From NCBI RefSeq assembly GCF_004963255.1, contig NZ_SUGA01000038.1, positions 1-57,073 on the forward strand: DNA of 57,073 nt. Direction: 5' to 3'. Below the pieces are notes generated by a model that saw nothing but the letters and a program-made list of their open reading frames with translations, had not been told where the DNA came from and did not search any database. Below, one piece after another: positions 27,090 to 35,677 of this stretch (positions within the stretch are counted from its first letter, which is position 1; the number at the start of each line of letters is the position of its first letter). Source of the stretch: Mesorhizobium sp. (lineage in GTDB: Bacteria > Pseudomonadota > Alphaproteobacteria > Rhizobiales > Rhizobiaceae). A program made the position numbers and the translations under genes.

Positions 27090-27545
27090 GTGATACGCCA
27101 TGAACGAGACTATCAACACATTGTTCGCCTTCGTCAGCCCGACGAAATCGATGATACCCTGACGGATGTACTTCGCAGCGGCGCGCGCAAATTGCTTGCG
27201 CATGCGATCGAGATGGAGGCCGAGGCGTATGCCAAGGCGGTCGACTGCCTGACGAAAGATCATATTGCGTCGCTGGCGCTCTACGATTTCCCCGCCCAAC
27301 ACTGGGATCATCTGCGAACGTCCAATCCCATCGAAAGCGTCTTTGCAACCGTTCGCTATCGCACGGTGCGTACCAAGGGCTCGCTATCCTCGAAAACCGC
27401 CCAGCTGATGGTCTTCAAGCTGTTGGCCGCGGCCAGGAAGTGGCGACGATTGAAAGGACAAAATCAGTTGCCGAAACTCATCGCAGGTGCCAGGTTCCTG
27501 GACGGAATCCAGGTCATCGAAACGAAGCCGCAGAGCGCCGCTTGA
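27090..27545 (+). mobile_element. IS256-family transposase with a large internal deletion
   Basis: A 151-residue frame joins the first about 45 residues of an IS256 transposase (RQPDEIDDTLTDVLRSGARK) directly to its last about 100 (WDHLRTSNPIESVFATVRYR, RWRRLKGQNQLPKLIAG). The junction is at EMEAEAYAKAVDCL, so the central DDE part is missing but the frame is kept. It is inactive, though if the ends survive it could be mobilised in trans. Confidence 0.85.
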
Positions 27546-27659
27546 TCAGCCTCGTCACCCAAATTCCAGCATAGCTCCATCGGAACTGCCAGCCTTCCTT
27601 GCCGATCAGGCGCATATCAGCGCTGACGATACCGAGGACGGCGATGGCGGTCACCTCCA

Positions 27660-28554
27660 GGCCGCCGAGTAACGACCCTCAAAACACCGCACTGGTCGAG
27701 GCCAGCCTGAACCGGTATCTTGTGCCTGCCCTCGGGAGTCGCTCTATCCACCATGTGATCGACACCGACATTGCTAACATCACCAAGAAGATCGTCGCCG
27801 GGGGTCACCCGCAAGCGGCTAACACGGCCTTCTGGTGTATGCGGGCATTTTTCAACTGGTGTCGCAAACCGCCGCAACGGCTCATCCGCGGTTTCCCCGC
27901 GAGGGATTGGAAAATCCGGATCCGGCCCCGATCGTCAAGCGCAAGCGAGTGGTGAACGATGCCGAACTGGCGGCTATATGAACGGGCTGTGAGCCCGAAC
28001 CGGGCGATATCGGCTATTCGTTCGGCTCCATCGTCAAGCTGCTCATTCTGACCGGACAGAGGCGTACGGAAGTTGCCGCGATGCGTTGGTCCTCAACCTT
28101 GAAGCCGGAACATGGAACTATCGGGTGACCGCACGAAGAACGAAGAGCCTACGCTTATTCCGCTGTCCACACTGGCGGTGTCGGTCCCCCAGACGGTACC
28201 GAAGACCAATGACACGTTTTTTTCCCTGCGAGGGGCAACGAAAGAAGCCACTTCTCAGGCTACGCGAAGGGCAAGAAGGCTCTAGACGGCAAGGTCAATA
28301 CTGACGGGGTGGCTTTGGAGAACTGGACCCTTCACGATCTGCGCAGGACGCTCGCGACAAATCTCGGCAGGCGGCAGGTATTGCCACACGTCATCGAGCA
28401 CATACTGAATCACAAGGCGGCGTCCTTGACAGACATTGGCGAAATCTACAATCTCTATAGCAACGTCAAGGAGAAGCGCGAGGTGTTGCAGATGTGGTCA
28501 AATCACATCGAATGGCTGATCAAGCAGGCTGCGGATGACGCTCTGGCGGCGTAG
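27660..28554 (+). pseudogene. Tyrosine recombinase (phage/ICE integrase), frameshifted
   Basis: N-terminal core-binding residues (LNRYLVPALGSRSIHHVIDT) are followed, in other frames, by the first catalytic Arg box (LLILTGQRRTEVAAMRW). The C-terminal catalytic domain is WTLHDLRRTLATNLGRRQVL, HVIEHILNHK, then IYNLYSN with the nucleophile Tyr region. At least two frameshifts break it. The 3' end overlaps the convergent M41 gene by 35 bases. The same end is found inverted at 39.5 kb. Confidence 0.85.
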
Positions 28555-29149
28555 CTGCTGGCATGGGCGGAAGATGCGGCGCAACAATCGTCAGAGCCTC
28601 ATCGAATTGGAGATCATGCTTGACCAGCAAATGCGCGGCCAATGCTTCGATGGCCGACCAGTGATCGAGTACTAGCCGGGCCGTGCAATCTTCGATCCGC
28701 CCCCAATCGGGGCGGCGCGGCATCAGGAACCGCAACTCACCATAGATTCGCTTGGCATCCGCGTAGTCGCTGCTCCCCTCATTCCCATCGGACGCATTCA
28801 TCGCCATATCGCGCGGGTCCAGATAGCCTTCGAATGCGGATTCTGCAAAAGGACCTGCCAGACACGCAACTATCTCCCGGATCGCATCATCGCGTTCCAA
28901 ACATCGATCCATATCGTCCTCGAAAATCGGCTTTCGCTTCGAGGTGAATCCTTGCGCTGAATAAAAACCCGCGCCTTCGACAACACCACCGCACTCTCCG
29001 TCACCGACGTCGGGGTAAATACTAACACTTGAGAAAGCAGGGAGTTCACGGTCGTCGTCGAACGTCTGACGGTGCAAAACGATGGCGGCCACCGCGTGCC
29101 CGGCTTCGTGATGCGCCACAAGCGGCAGATATTGGGAGGCTACATTCAT
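28520..29149 (-). CDS. Stand-alone M41 (FtsH-type) peptidase-like protein, copy A
   Basis: The product is 209 residues with HEAGHAVAAIVLHR (zinc motif HExGH at about 14-18) and, about 100 residues on, LAGPFAESAFEGY and SSDYADAKRI. These match the third-ligand (Asp) region of M41/FtsH peptidases. The AAA ATPase and membrane parts of FtsH are absent. Small M41-like proteins occur in integrative elements; a role in clearing a repressor is only a guess. It is convergent with an integrase relic. The protein at 38861 is about 90 percent identical. Upstream lies IS21 debris, so its promoter may be lost. Confidence 0.75.
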   Translation of the reverse strand: MNVASQYLPLVAHHEAGHAVAAIVLHRQTFDDDRELPAFSSVSIYPDVGDGECGGVVEGAGFYSAQGFTSKRKPIFEDDMDRCLERDDAIREIVACLAGPFAESAFEGYLDPRDMAMNASDGNEGSSDYADAKRIYGELRFLMPRRPDWGRIEDCTARLVLDHWSAIEALAAHLLVKHDLQFDEALTIVAPHLPPMPAATPPERHPQPA

Positions 29150-30530
29150 GCGGTGCGGCTCTCAGGTCTAGTTTGCTTTTGCGCATAGGACCGCAATTGT
29201 CGTGCCAACTGGGAAAATCGTTTCGGGCAATGCGATCGCTCCGATAGCGTTGCGTCTCCTGTCTGACATTGTTGGGAAGTCGACACGCGCCCGTCGCAAT
29301 GCGGTCGACCTTCCGCGCGAGTTGGGTGACCCGTGAAGGCGGCCGACCAGGACGATGTTGCGCTGATCGGCGACGAAGGCGCGGCCGGGCGAGATCGCGC
29401 ATCAGGGGGTGACCGGCGTGTCGGCGAAGTCGAAGTCGTCGATGTCCTTGGCCAGCGGCAACTTGGCGACAGCGAACTGGTATTTGATGGAGCGGGCCTG
29501 CTTCTCCGATATCTCGGCCTGCAAGAGATCACCGACAATCCTGGGCGGCTCGTGCCGTCGCTTGATGGCGACGCGCCCATGATCTCGTCATAGGCTCTGC
29601 GCATTCCGTAGAGCTTCAGCGCTCCCATCAGTTCCAGTACCTCGGTGCGTTCCATGGCTGTTTGTCCTCCTGAGACTGTCATAGCGGGTGCAGTCGGCGA
29701 CCGCTCGTGAGCTAGCTTCAGCGCTTGGGGAATGGAAAGGATCGTGCCCGGCGCCGGATCGCGGCTGCGGGCCAGGATGTTGAGGATCACCGGCGCCGAC
29801 GATGCACCGTGCTCGATGGCTTCCTGACAGGCGGCCTCGACCGCGCTCAATCCGTCGGTCAGCACCCAGGTGAGGATCAACACCATCTGCCGGTCGACGT
29901 CATCAACCGCCTTGAGCTGCGCCGCACCTTCTCCATTGCCGACCGCACGACCCAGCCAAGGAACGGCGCGCGCCGTGTGCCAGGGATCGTAGGCGACCTC
30001 GTTGCGGCCAAAGGAGCGAACGTGTTCTCCCACGACCACGCCATCCTCTGGCGGATGCGATCCGATCGACATAAGCATGGATCTCGATGGGCCGACCGAC
30101 GGCACTCGACAGCACCGAGTATTTGTTGTTGTCGAAGCGCACCGTGCAGGTCTTCGACACCGACGGGGGAATGCAATGGAAGCCGTCGAAGCGACCGGCA
30201 GCCGCTCCCGCTGCGGCTTGGCCGCATTCGCCGACAGCAGCCGGTCCCGCGTCTCACGCCGAGCTCCCATGCGGGGATAGGGCTGGTGCTTGCGCTCGTA
30301 GCGGAACTGCGTCTCCTCAGAACGCAGGACCTTGCGCACCACCTTGCGCGAGATCTTCAGCTCACGGCAGATCGCTTTGATCGACTTCCCCTGGACCAGC
30401 GACAGCCGACGTATCTTTGCAATCGTCTCTAAAACCAACATCCAAAACACAAATGCCTCCGATCAAGCCGGAGGCATCTTGATGACCCCATCGTTAAGGG
30501 GTCCCGTTTGGACGAAAATCACCCTTTAAA
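29150..30530 (-). mobile_element. IS21-family element remnant (istA, istB)
   Basis: IstA N-terminus (VQGKSIKAICRELKISRKVV, a helix-turn-helix) appears near 30450, with the IstA middle degraded. IstB N-terminus (MERTEVLELMGALKLYGMRR) begins near 29655 and then shifts frame repeatedly; its ATPase core is broken. IS-end-like sequence with GGGGTCCCGTTTGGACG repeats lies at 30495-30535, next to an 18-bp inverted hairpin (ATGCCTCCG/CGGAGGCAT, 30453-30477). It is inactive. Confidence 0.8.
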
Positions 30531-30794
30531 CAGGGTCCCCATTCCACGAAAAATCAATGCACTACCTTCCAAAGCTGCGAGAGATCGCCACCGACCGCTT
30601 TGAAGGGGCTTTCGGCGGTCTCGTCAGCGAGGTTGTGGCATGAAGAAACATCAATCCACAGCATTGGGCCGAAGCATGCCACGGGCTCATGCCGCGGGAG
30701 AGCGGGAAGATATTCTTGAAAGAAGAAGCGGTCTCCGACATCAATACCGACAGGATGGGCAGCTTTCTCACATCACTTGAGGTCGAGCGTGGCA

Positions 30795-31395
30795 GTTGCG
30801 ACCCGCAATGCAAGGCTGGCGGCGATGCATGCCTTTGCGCGGTTCCTGATTTCGGAGCACCCCGAATATTAGGATACGCTGCAACTGGTGGTGACACTTC
30901 CCTTCAAGAGGGCGCGTGGGTGGCACCTGTCGAATATCTCGATGAGCCCGGAAATCAAGAGCGTCCTGGCGCGTATCGTCCGCCGCACGCCTTCTGGACA
31001 GCGGGATTACGCTCTGTTTTCGCTGATGTTCAATACGGATGCACGAGTTCAGGGATCCTGAATCTTCGATTGTGACCTTCGTCTGGTATCGCCCTGTCCC
31101 GCCGAGCAAAGCAACGACCGCCCCACACTGCTCACCCGGTTCGGTGTTCCATACTTGCTGCGCACACATGGCTGCGGGCGAAGGAACCACCATGGCGGAA
31201 AAAAGCATCCATCATCGCCCTTTGCGGGACACGACGGCCATCCACCTCGTCAAGGCGGGTGTTGACATCGCCACCATCAGTCGATGGCCAGGCCACTCGG
31301 GCTGAACTAACGATGCGCTACGCCCAGGCCGGTATCGATATGAAGCGGCAAGCGCTCGAACAAGGCTTCCCCGACGTGATGTCATCGGCAAAAGA
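30795..31395 (+). pseudogene. Plasmid/island-type tyrosine recombinase, frameshifted
   Basis: Fragments in three frames follow the order of XerC-like recombinases: TRNARLAAMHAFARFLISEH, then IDRRTPSGQRDYALFSLMFN, then IHHRPLRDTTAIHLVKAGVD, GHSG and TMRYAQAGIDMKRQALEQGF. Stops and frameshifts are frequent, so it is dead. The preceding 250 bases contain only short transposase-like tails. Confidence 0.8.
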
Positions 31396-31644
31396 TCAGA
31401 CGATCATCGCTTTGATGGCTGGATGTTTGGCTGGCTGCACCGCTTGTAGACGCTCAGTTATGTGGAGTTGTATCGCGGGAAGTCGCGCGTCTTGGGCTTT
31501 TGCGGTGTCAGCTCCACATCTCTCCGCAGTGCACGTTGTCACTGTTGAAGAGCCGTTTGTTCAATCTTCGTCCTGGCACGGCAAGGGTTGTCGATATTGT
31601 GGGCGTCTTGCGCTTGCCGAGCTTGTCCGAAATCCAGCGCCGGA

Positions 31645-32961
31645 TCAGGCGTGAACACTGTTGCGTAGTTCGTCAGCCAGAGCGCGGAGAACGTCGGCGC
31701 TTCCTTCCAGCGCCGTAAAAGCGTAGGGATTGAGGAACTGTCGGCCCCAGAACAGATTGCGATCTGTGCCGGATAGCGTAGCTTCCTCGCTGACACGCGG
31801 CCAATTCTCCGCAATGCATCGGAGCTGGCCTTCAACAATCGCAAGAGCTTCCGGCGCGCTGAGCAGGAAGTGATGCGCCGCTTCAAGGCAGGACGCTATC
31901 CGGCTCATGCGGTTATTGCCGCTGATGAGCATGGCCTGGCTGGCCTCCTGGCCACTGCGGGCCTGCGGACAAATATCGTACGCAGGCGTGAGGGTGAGCT
32001 TAGCGCCGTCCCAGAATGCCGCATGGTTGCGGGCATGATCGTCGGTGTTGCCGCAAAGTATGTTGAAGACAATGCGGCTGAACAACTCGCGCAGAGTTTC
32101 CGACGGCGCGGTGAATCGGTGGCGAATGATCTCCGCCAAATCCTGGTAGCTGGCGTAACGCGCCATCATCTCATCGAGCGCGAGCATCGTCAGCGCTGAG
32201 ACCATGGATTTGCGTTGCCAGCCGCCCGTGACCTTGATCCGGTCGAATCGCTCGACGAGCAACACGTCGTTGCCTGCGGCGCGAACGAGCGAGACGGATG
32301 CCGCTCTGATGCCGCACAAGGCGGCAAGCCGCATGGCTATGAATTCTCCTTTGACGACGCTGTAAAGGTCGGCAGACGAGGAAAATTTCGCGACATGCTT
32401 GACGGCGTCACCCTCGATCAGCGCCTTTGGCCTTGCGCCGCCGATCGAGCTGCCGTGATGCAGCGCCTGATCTAATTCGGGGGTGAGCGGAATACCTTTC
32501 TCTACCCGCTCCGCCGATTGGACAAGCTCTTCGAGAGTGGCATTGGCCAGTGCGCGCGGCTCGTAATGCATTGGCGAAAACTGAAAATCGAGCGCGCCGA
32601 TGCGGTCCGAGCCTGATTCCAGCAAGAACGTCAGTTCTGAAATATCGAGCCGCGCGATTTCATCGCCCTTCACACCGAATTTGCGGTTTAGGATAACCCG
32701 TCGTCCCCAGGCATCAGGGGCAGCATCGCGGATGCATCCCGGCATGGTTAGGCCAGGAAGCAAAGGCAATTCGCCTGCCTTCAGGGGCAGTTCCGGGAGA
32801 TAAAGCGGGATCGCGCTTCCCAGTTCACGAAAGCTCCTGCCATAGTTGAAGCTGACGAGTCCGTCATGGGCATATAGCCGCCCGGCGACAACCGGCGCGG
32901 TCTCGCCCGGCAGCCAGACCCAGACATAGGCTTCGTCGTACTTGGGGACCTTAGAACTCAT
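31645..32961 (-). CDS. hipA: HipA-type serine/threonine kinase toxin
   Basis: The product is 438 residues of the HipA family. The N-terminal subdomain (VAGRLYAHDGLVSFNYGRSF) is followed by the kinase core with SSIGGARPKAL (phosphate loop region), the catalytic NTDDHARNHAAF and the metal-binding AYDICPQ. HipA kinases phosphorylate glutamyl-tRNA synthetase or related targets and cause growth arrest. The start ATG overlaps the end of the upstream antitoxin gene by 11 bases, which is typical of hipBA. The frame is intact and all key kinase residues are visible, so activity is likely. Such modules often stabilise mobile islands. Confidence 0.92.
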   Translation of the reverse strand: MSSKVPKYDEAYVWVWLPGETAPVVAGRLYAHDGLVSFNYGRSFRELGSAIPLYLPELPLKAGELPLLPGLTMPGCIRDAAPDAWGRRVILNRKFGVKGDEIARLDISELTFLLESGSDRIGALDFQFSPMHYEPRALANATLEELVQSAERVEKGIPLTPELDQALHHGSSIGGARPKALIEGDAVKHVAKFSSSADLYSVVKGEFIAMRLAALCGIRAASVSLVRAAGNDVLLVERFDRIKVTGGWQRKSMVSALTMLALDEMMARYASYQDLAEIIRHRFTAPSETLRELFSRIVFNILCGNTDDHARNHAAFWDGAKLTLTPAYDICPQARSGQEASQAMLISGNNRMSRIASCLEAAHHFLLSAPEALAIVEGQLRCIAENWPRVSEEATLSGTDRNLFWGRQFLNPYAFTALEGSADVLRALADELRNSVHA

Positions 32962-33289
32962 CGACGATCTGCTTGCCGGCCTTGTAGACGTGCTTCGGCA
33001 GCAGCGCGATGCGATCGTCCATGCGGCCTGTGAGGGCTGTGATGCCATTGCCGTCGGCATCGAACAGCTTCACACCGACAATGGCAGCAGCTTCGAACAT
33101 CAGTCCGATTTCGACTTTGGGATCGCCCTTCTCGATGCGCTGCAGGGTGCTGCGTGAAACACCGATTCTCTCGGCTAACTCCTGTGCGGTTAACCGGTGC
33201 TGCATCCGGCCAAGCCGGATGGTCTTACCGAAAAGGCCAAGCGCTTCCATCGCGTAGCGCGAATAGGTGCGTTTATACGTTGCCTTCAT
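32951..33289 (-). CDS. hipB: HipB-type antitoxin (XRE family)
   Basis: The product is 112 residues with a Cro/C1-type helix-turn-helix (RLTAQELAERIGVSRSTLQR) at about 35-54. It precedes hipA with an 11-base overlap. HipB proteins neutralise HipA and repress the operon by binding palindromes upstream. A fitting inverted pair lies at 33298-33357. The N-terminal extension (MKATYKRTYSRYAMEALGLF) is slightly longer than in E. coli HipB. Confidence 0.9.
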   Translation of the reverse strand: MKATYKRTYSRYAMEALGLFGKTIRLGRMQHRLTAQELAERIGVSRSTLQRIEKGDPKVEIGLMFEAAAIVGVKLFDADGNGITALTGRMDDRIALLPKHVYKAGKQIVDEF

Positions 33290-33297
33290 TCGGGTCT

Positions 33298-33357
33298 CTG
33301 TGACCTATGCATGATCCATATCGCCTTCTTTCGAACTTTATATAGGTAATGTCACAG
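33298..33357. promoter_or_regulatory. Operator pair upstream of hipBA
   Basis: CTGTGACCTAT (33298-33308) and, inverted, ATAGGTAATGTCACAG (33342-33357) flank an AT-rich stretch (TTTATATA). They begin 9 bases before the hipB start codon. This is the expected layout for cooperative HipB autorepression. Confidence 0.6.
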
Positions 33358-33539
33358 AGCGACTGCCAAAGTCAAGACTCCGTATCGCAAGCGTTACCCA
33401 TCCGAACGAGGAAGGCGGATATTGCCGACGGCTCCTGCACAACCGGCCAGCTCTGCGCGTCTCGGGCGAGGCGGAGATCTGGCGCTGGATCGCGGACAGC
33501 CTTGAGACGCCTCGCATGAGTCATTCATGGGCGGTCCCT

Positions 33540-33849
33540 GGTGCGGGGCCGCGGCGCTCGACTGCTGGCCGACATTCTCGGCGGCGGGACCCGCATCCGG
33601 CTACACCAGCACTTTTCGACCGCATACGCGCCCAGCTTCTCTCCGAAATCATTGCCAATGAGCGCGAACCTCATGCGATCGCCGAGCTGGCCTGGCGGCG
33701 CGGAATCTACGCACGCATCCGTATTCGAGACCGCCCAAGGGAGGCTGACTAGCGTAACGCCCTCCGATCTAAGCGCCTTCCACAAAGCCGCTTTCGCACG
33801 CGACGGGCTGCATGTGGCGGTCGTAGGCGACATAGATGCCAAGCCCTGA
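33540..33849 (+). pseudogene. Decayed second M16 protease fragment
   Basis: Two separated blocks match the intact M16 gene: LLADILGGGTRIRLHQ-like residues near 33560 (compare LLAEILGGGNRGRLYQ) and SDLSAFHKAAFARDGLHVAV near 33765 (compare SDLRAFHQAIFARDGLHIAV). About 800 bases of the intact gene are missing between them, and stops interrupt. The divergence suggests a true paralogue, not a recent copy. Confidence 0.8.
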
Positions 33850-34017
33850 GAGTAAGGCTCTACCAGCTGTTCGGCGATTTGCCTCAGAAACTGGCGCTTG
33901 CCGGCGCGAACCAGTGGTATCGCGAGGGCGAGCACGCCGAGCGCTTTTCCTCCGCCCTCCACTGACCACAGACCCGCACGCAACGAAGCCGCGCTCGATC
34001 TTATCGTGGCGTGGCTA

Positions 34018-34488
34018 GGTGCAATGTTTGCTCTCGCCATCAGGCCGGCTTTCCCGATGGCGTGGTCAACCTGATCTATGCGTCCGAAGGTGATCGCGTG
34101 GGCCGTGAACTCTGCACCAATTCCAAAGATCAGCTTTACCGGTTCGAACGAGGTCGGACGGCTGCTGATGCGTCAGTGCTCTGACCAGATCAAGAAGGTC
34201 AGCCTTGAAACCGGCGGCAATGCACCTTTCATCATCTTCGATGATGCCGACATTGACGGTGCTGTTGACGGTGCGGTCCAGGCGAAGTTCCGCAATGCCG
34301 GCCAGACCTGCGTTTCCGCGAACCGCATTTACGTCCAATCGAGCGTTCACGATGAGTCCGCCGAGAAATTGTGGAGAAGGTCCGGCACTTATCAGTGGTC
34401 CGACGTCTACTCCCGGAGCGAAGCCGTCGCCAACCCAAGATCGAGTCCCACATCGCAGATGATAATTCGATGCGGGGCCGAACGATAA
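34018..34488 (+). pseudogene. Decayed second gabD copy
   Basis: Bases 34018-34360 are almost identical to 24113-24460 of the intact gabD (including FRNAGQTCVSANR), with a three-base loss and a few changes. After about 34370 the match breaks down. The piece follows the M16 fragment directly, so the M16-gabD pair was duplicated as a unit. The near identity shows this part is recent or has been gene-converted. Confidence 0.88.
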
Positions 34489-34490
34489 AT

Positions 34491-34909
34491 ATGCATGCTT
34501 TGGCCACCCCGAGGCAGGGCTCATTGAGATGATCCGACCGCCTTGGAACAAAGATGGGGTAGAGCAGATGAAGCGTTGGCAGCGTGTCTCCATTCGACGC
34601 GAGCGCTTAGGATGGGATCACGATCATTCGCATCACGCGCAGCCGCAAGGGCGATGCCATGGCTACTTTGGAATCGTTGAAGTGGTTTGAGCCGGACAGT
34701 CACAAATACACCCGTTACGCCGCGGCTCAGGAAACGGGGCGGCGTCCGGCGGTGGAGGTGCTCGCTGACTTAAAAAGGGTGCGGGCAGTCGTTGCGCTTG
34801 AGAGCGACGACATTTGGGATCCGGCACGGGGTGACCTGCTGCCAATCGGCAGTTAACAGGGTCCGACAAAAGTGTGCACAACATGCTGCTGAAGTGGCCT
34901 CCGGAAGCG
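34491..34909. other. Stretch of unclear content
   Basis: A plus-strand frame at 34659-34856 (MATLESLKWFEPDSHKYTRY) has a protein-like composition but no recognised family. No IS ends are seen. Confidence 0.35.
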
Positions 34910-35390
34910 CTACCGGAAGTTACGCGTCTTGAACTTGATAGGGTCGATATGGTCATACTGCATCGACGATGTCGCGCCCCTTCGGCATGCCGCGCGGATC
35001 GATGCCCGATCCGCCGTGATGAGCCTCGTCCCTCGGCCGTGCGGCAACGGAAACGGCGTCTTGCGGTTTCCCACGCTGGCCAGCCCGGCCGACAGATCGG
35101 TCAGCTCGTGGGCGACGAGGTGCACCACCTCCTCTTCCGTCGGATGCGTCCGCGGACGCCGAGCATGGCCGAAGCAAGAAGCACGCGCCGGAATTTCTCG
35201 AGAGATCTTGACCCAGACGACGACGTTTGCCGCACCCGTCTCATCCTCCAGAGGAACATGAAGCCTTTGGCCGAGCCCGGCCGCTGCCGGACCAGCACCA
35301 GGCCGGCGGCCTCGAGCCAGCTTCTGCCTCGCGCCTGCATAGCATCCTGACAGGTCACGGTGCGGCGCCGGTTAGGCGGCACGCCGATTT
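34910..35390 (-). pseudogene. dnaE2 (error-prone DNA polymerase) C-terminal fragment
   Basis: Blocks in three frames, VTCQDAMQARGRSWLEAAGL, VLVRQRPGSAKG, FRRVLLASAMLGVRGRI and VHLVAHELTDLSAGLA, follow the order of the DnaE2 C-terminal OB-fold region. The polymerase core is absent. It is a captured fragment of a chromosomal or plasmid imuA-imuB-dnaE2 cassette. Confidence 0.8.
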
Positions 35391-35677
35391 TGGCAACGCT
35401 AGCCTGTGAACTGAAGAATGAAGGTCGGACTTGCGGCACATCGATTAGGTTCAAATGATAAGTTGCTGCCCGGCGAGGTCGTTTCAGCGCATCTCGACTG
35501 GTGGGTCGGCAAGACAATGCGGAACGGAAATGATCGCAGGCGTAAAGGACGGCTTTCGGGGCCGGAAGCTTCAGGCCTGGAACCGGACCCCAGTTTGGCG
35601 CAAGCATCGTGGCCTCCGCCCGGTCAGGCATTCACCGGCTCGCGAAATGCCAATTGATTCTGCTTAACCGGGCATAC

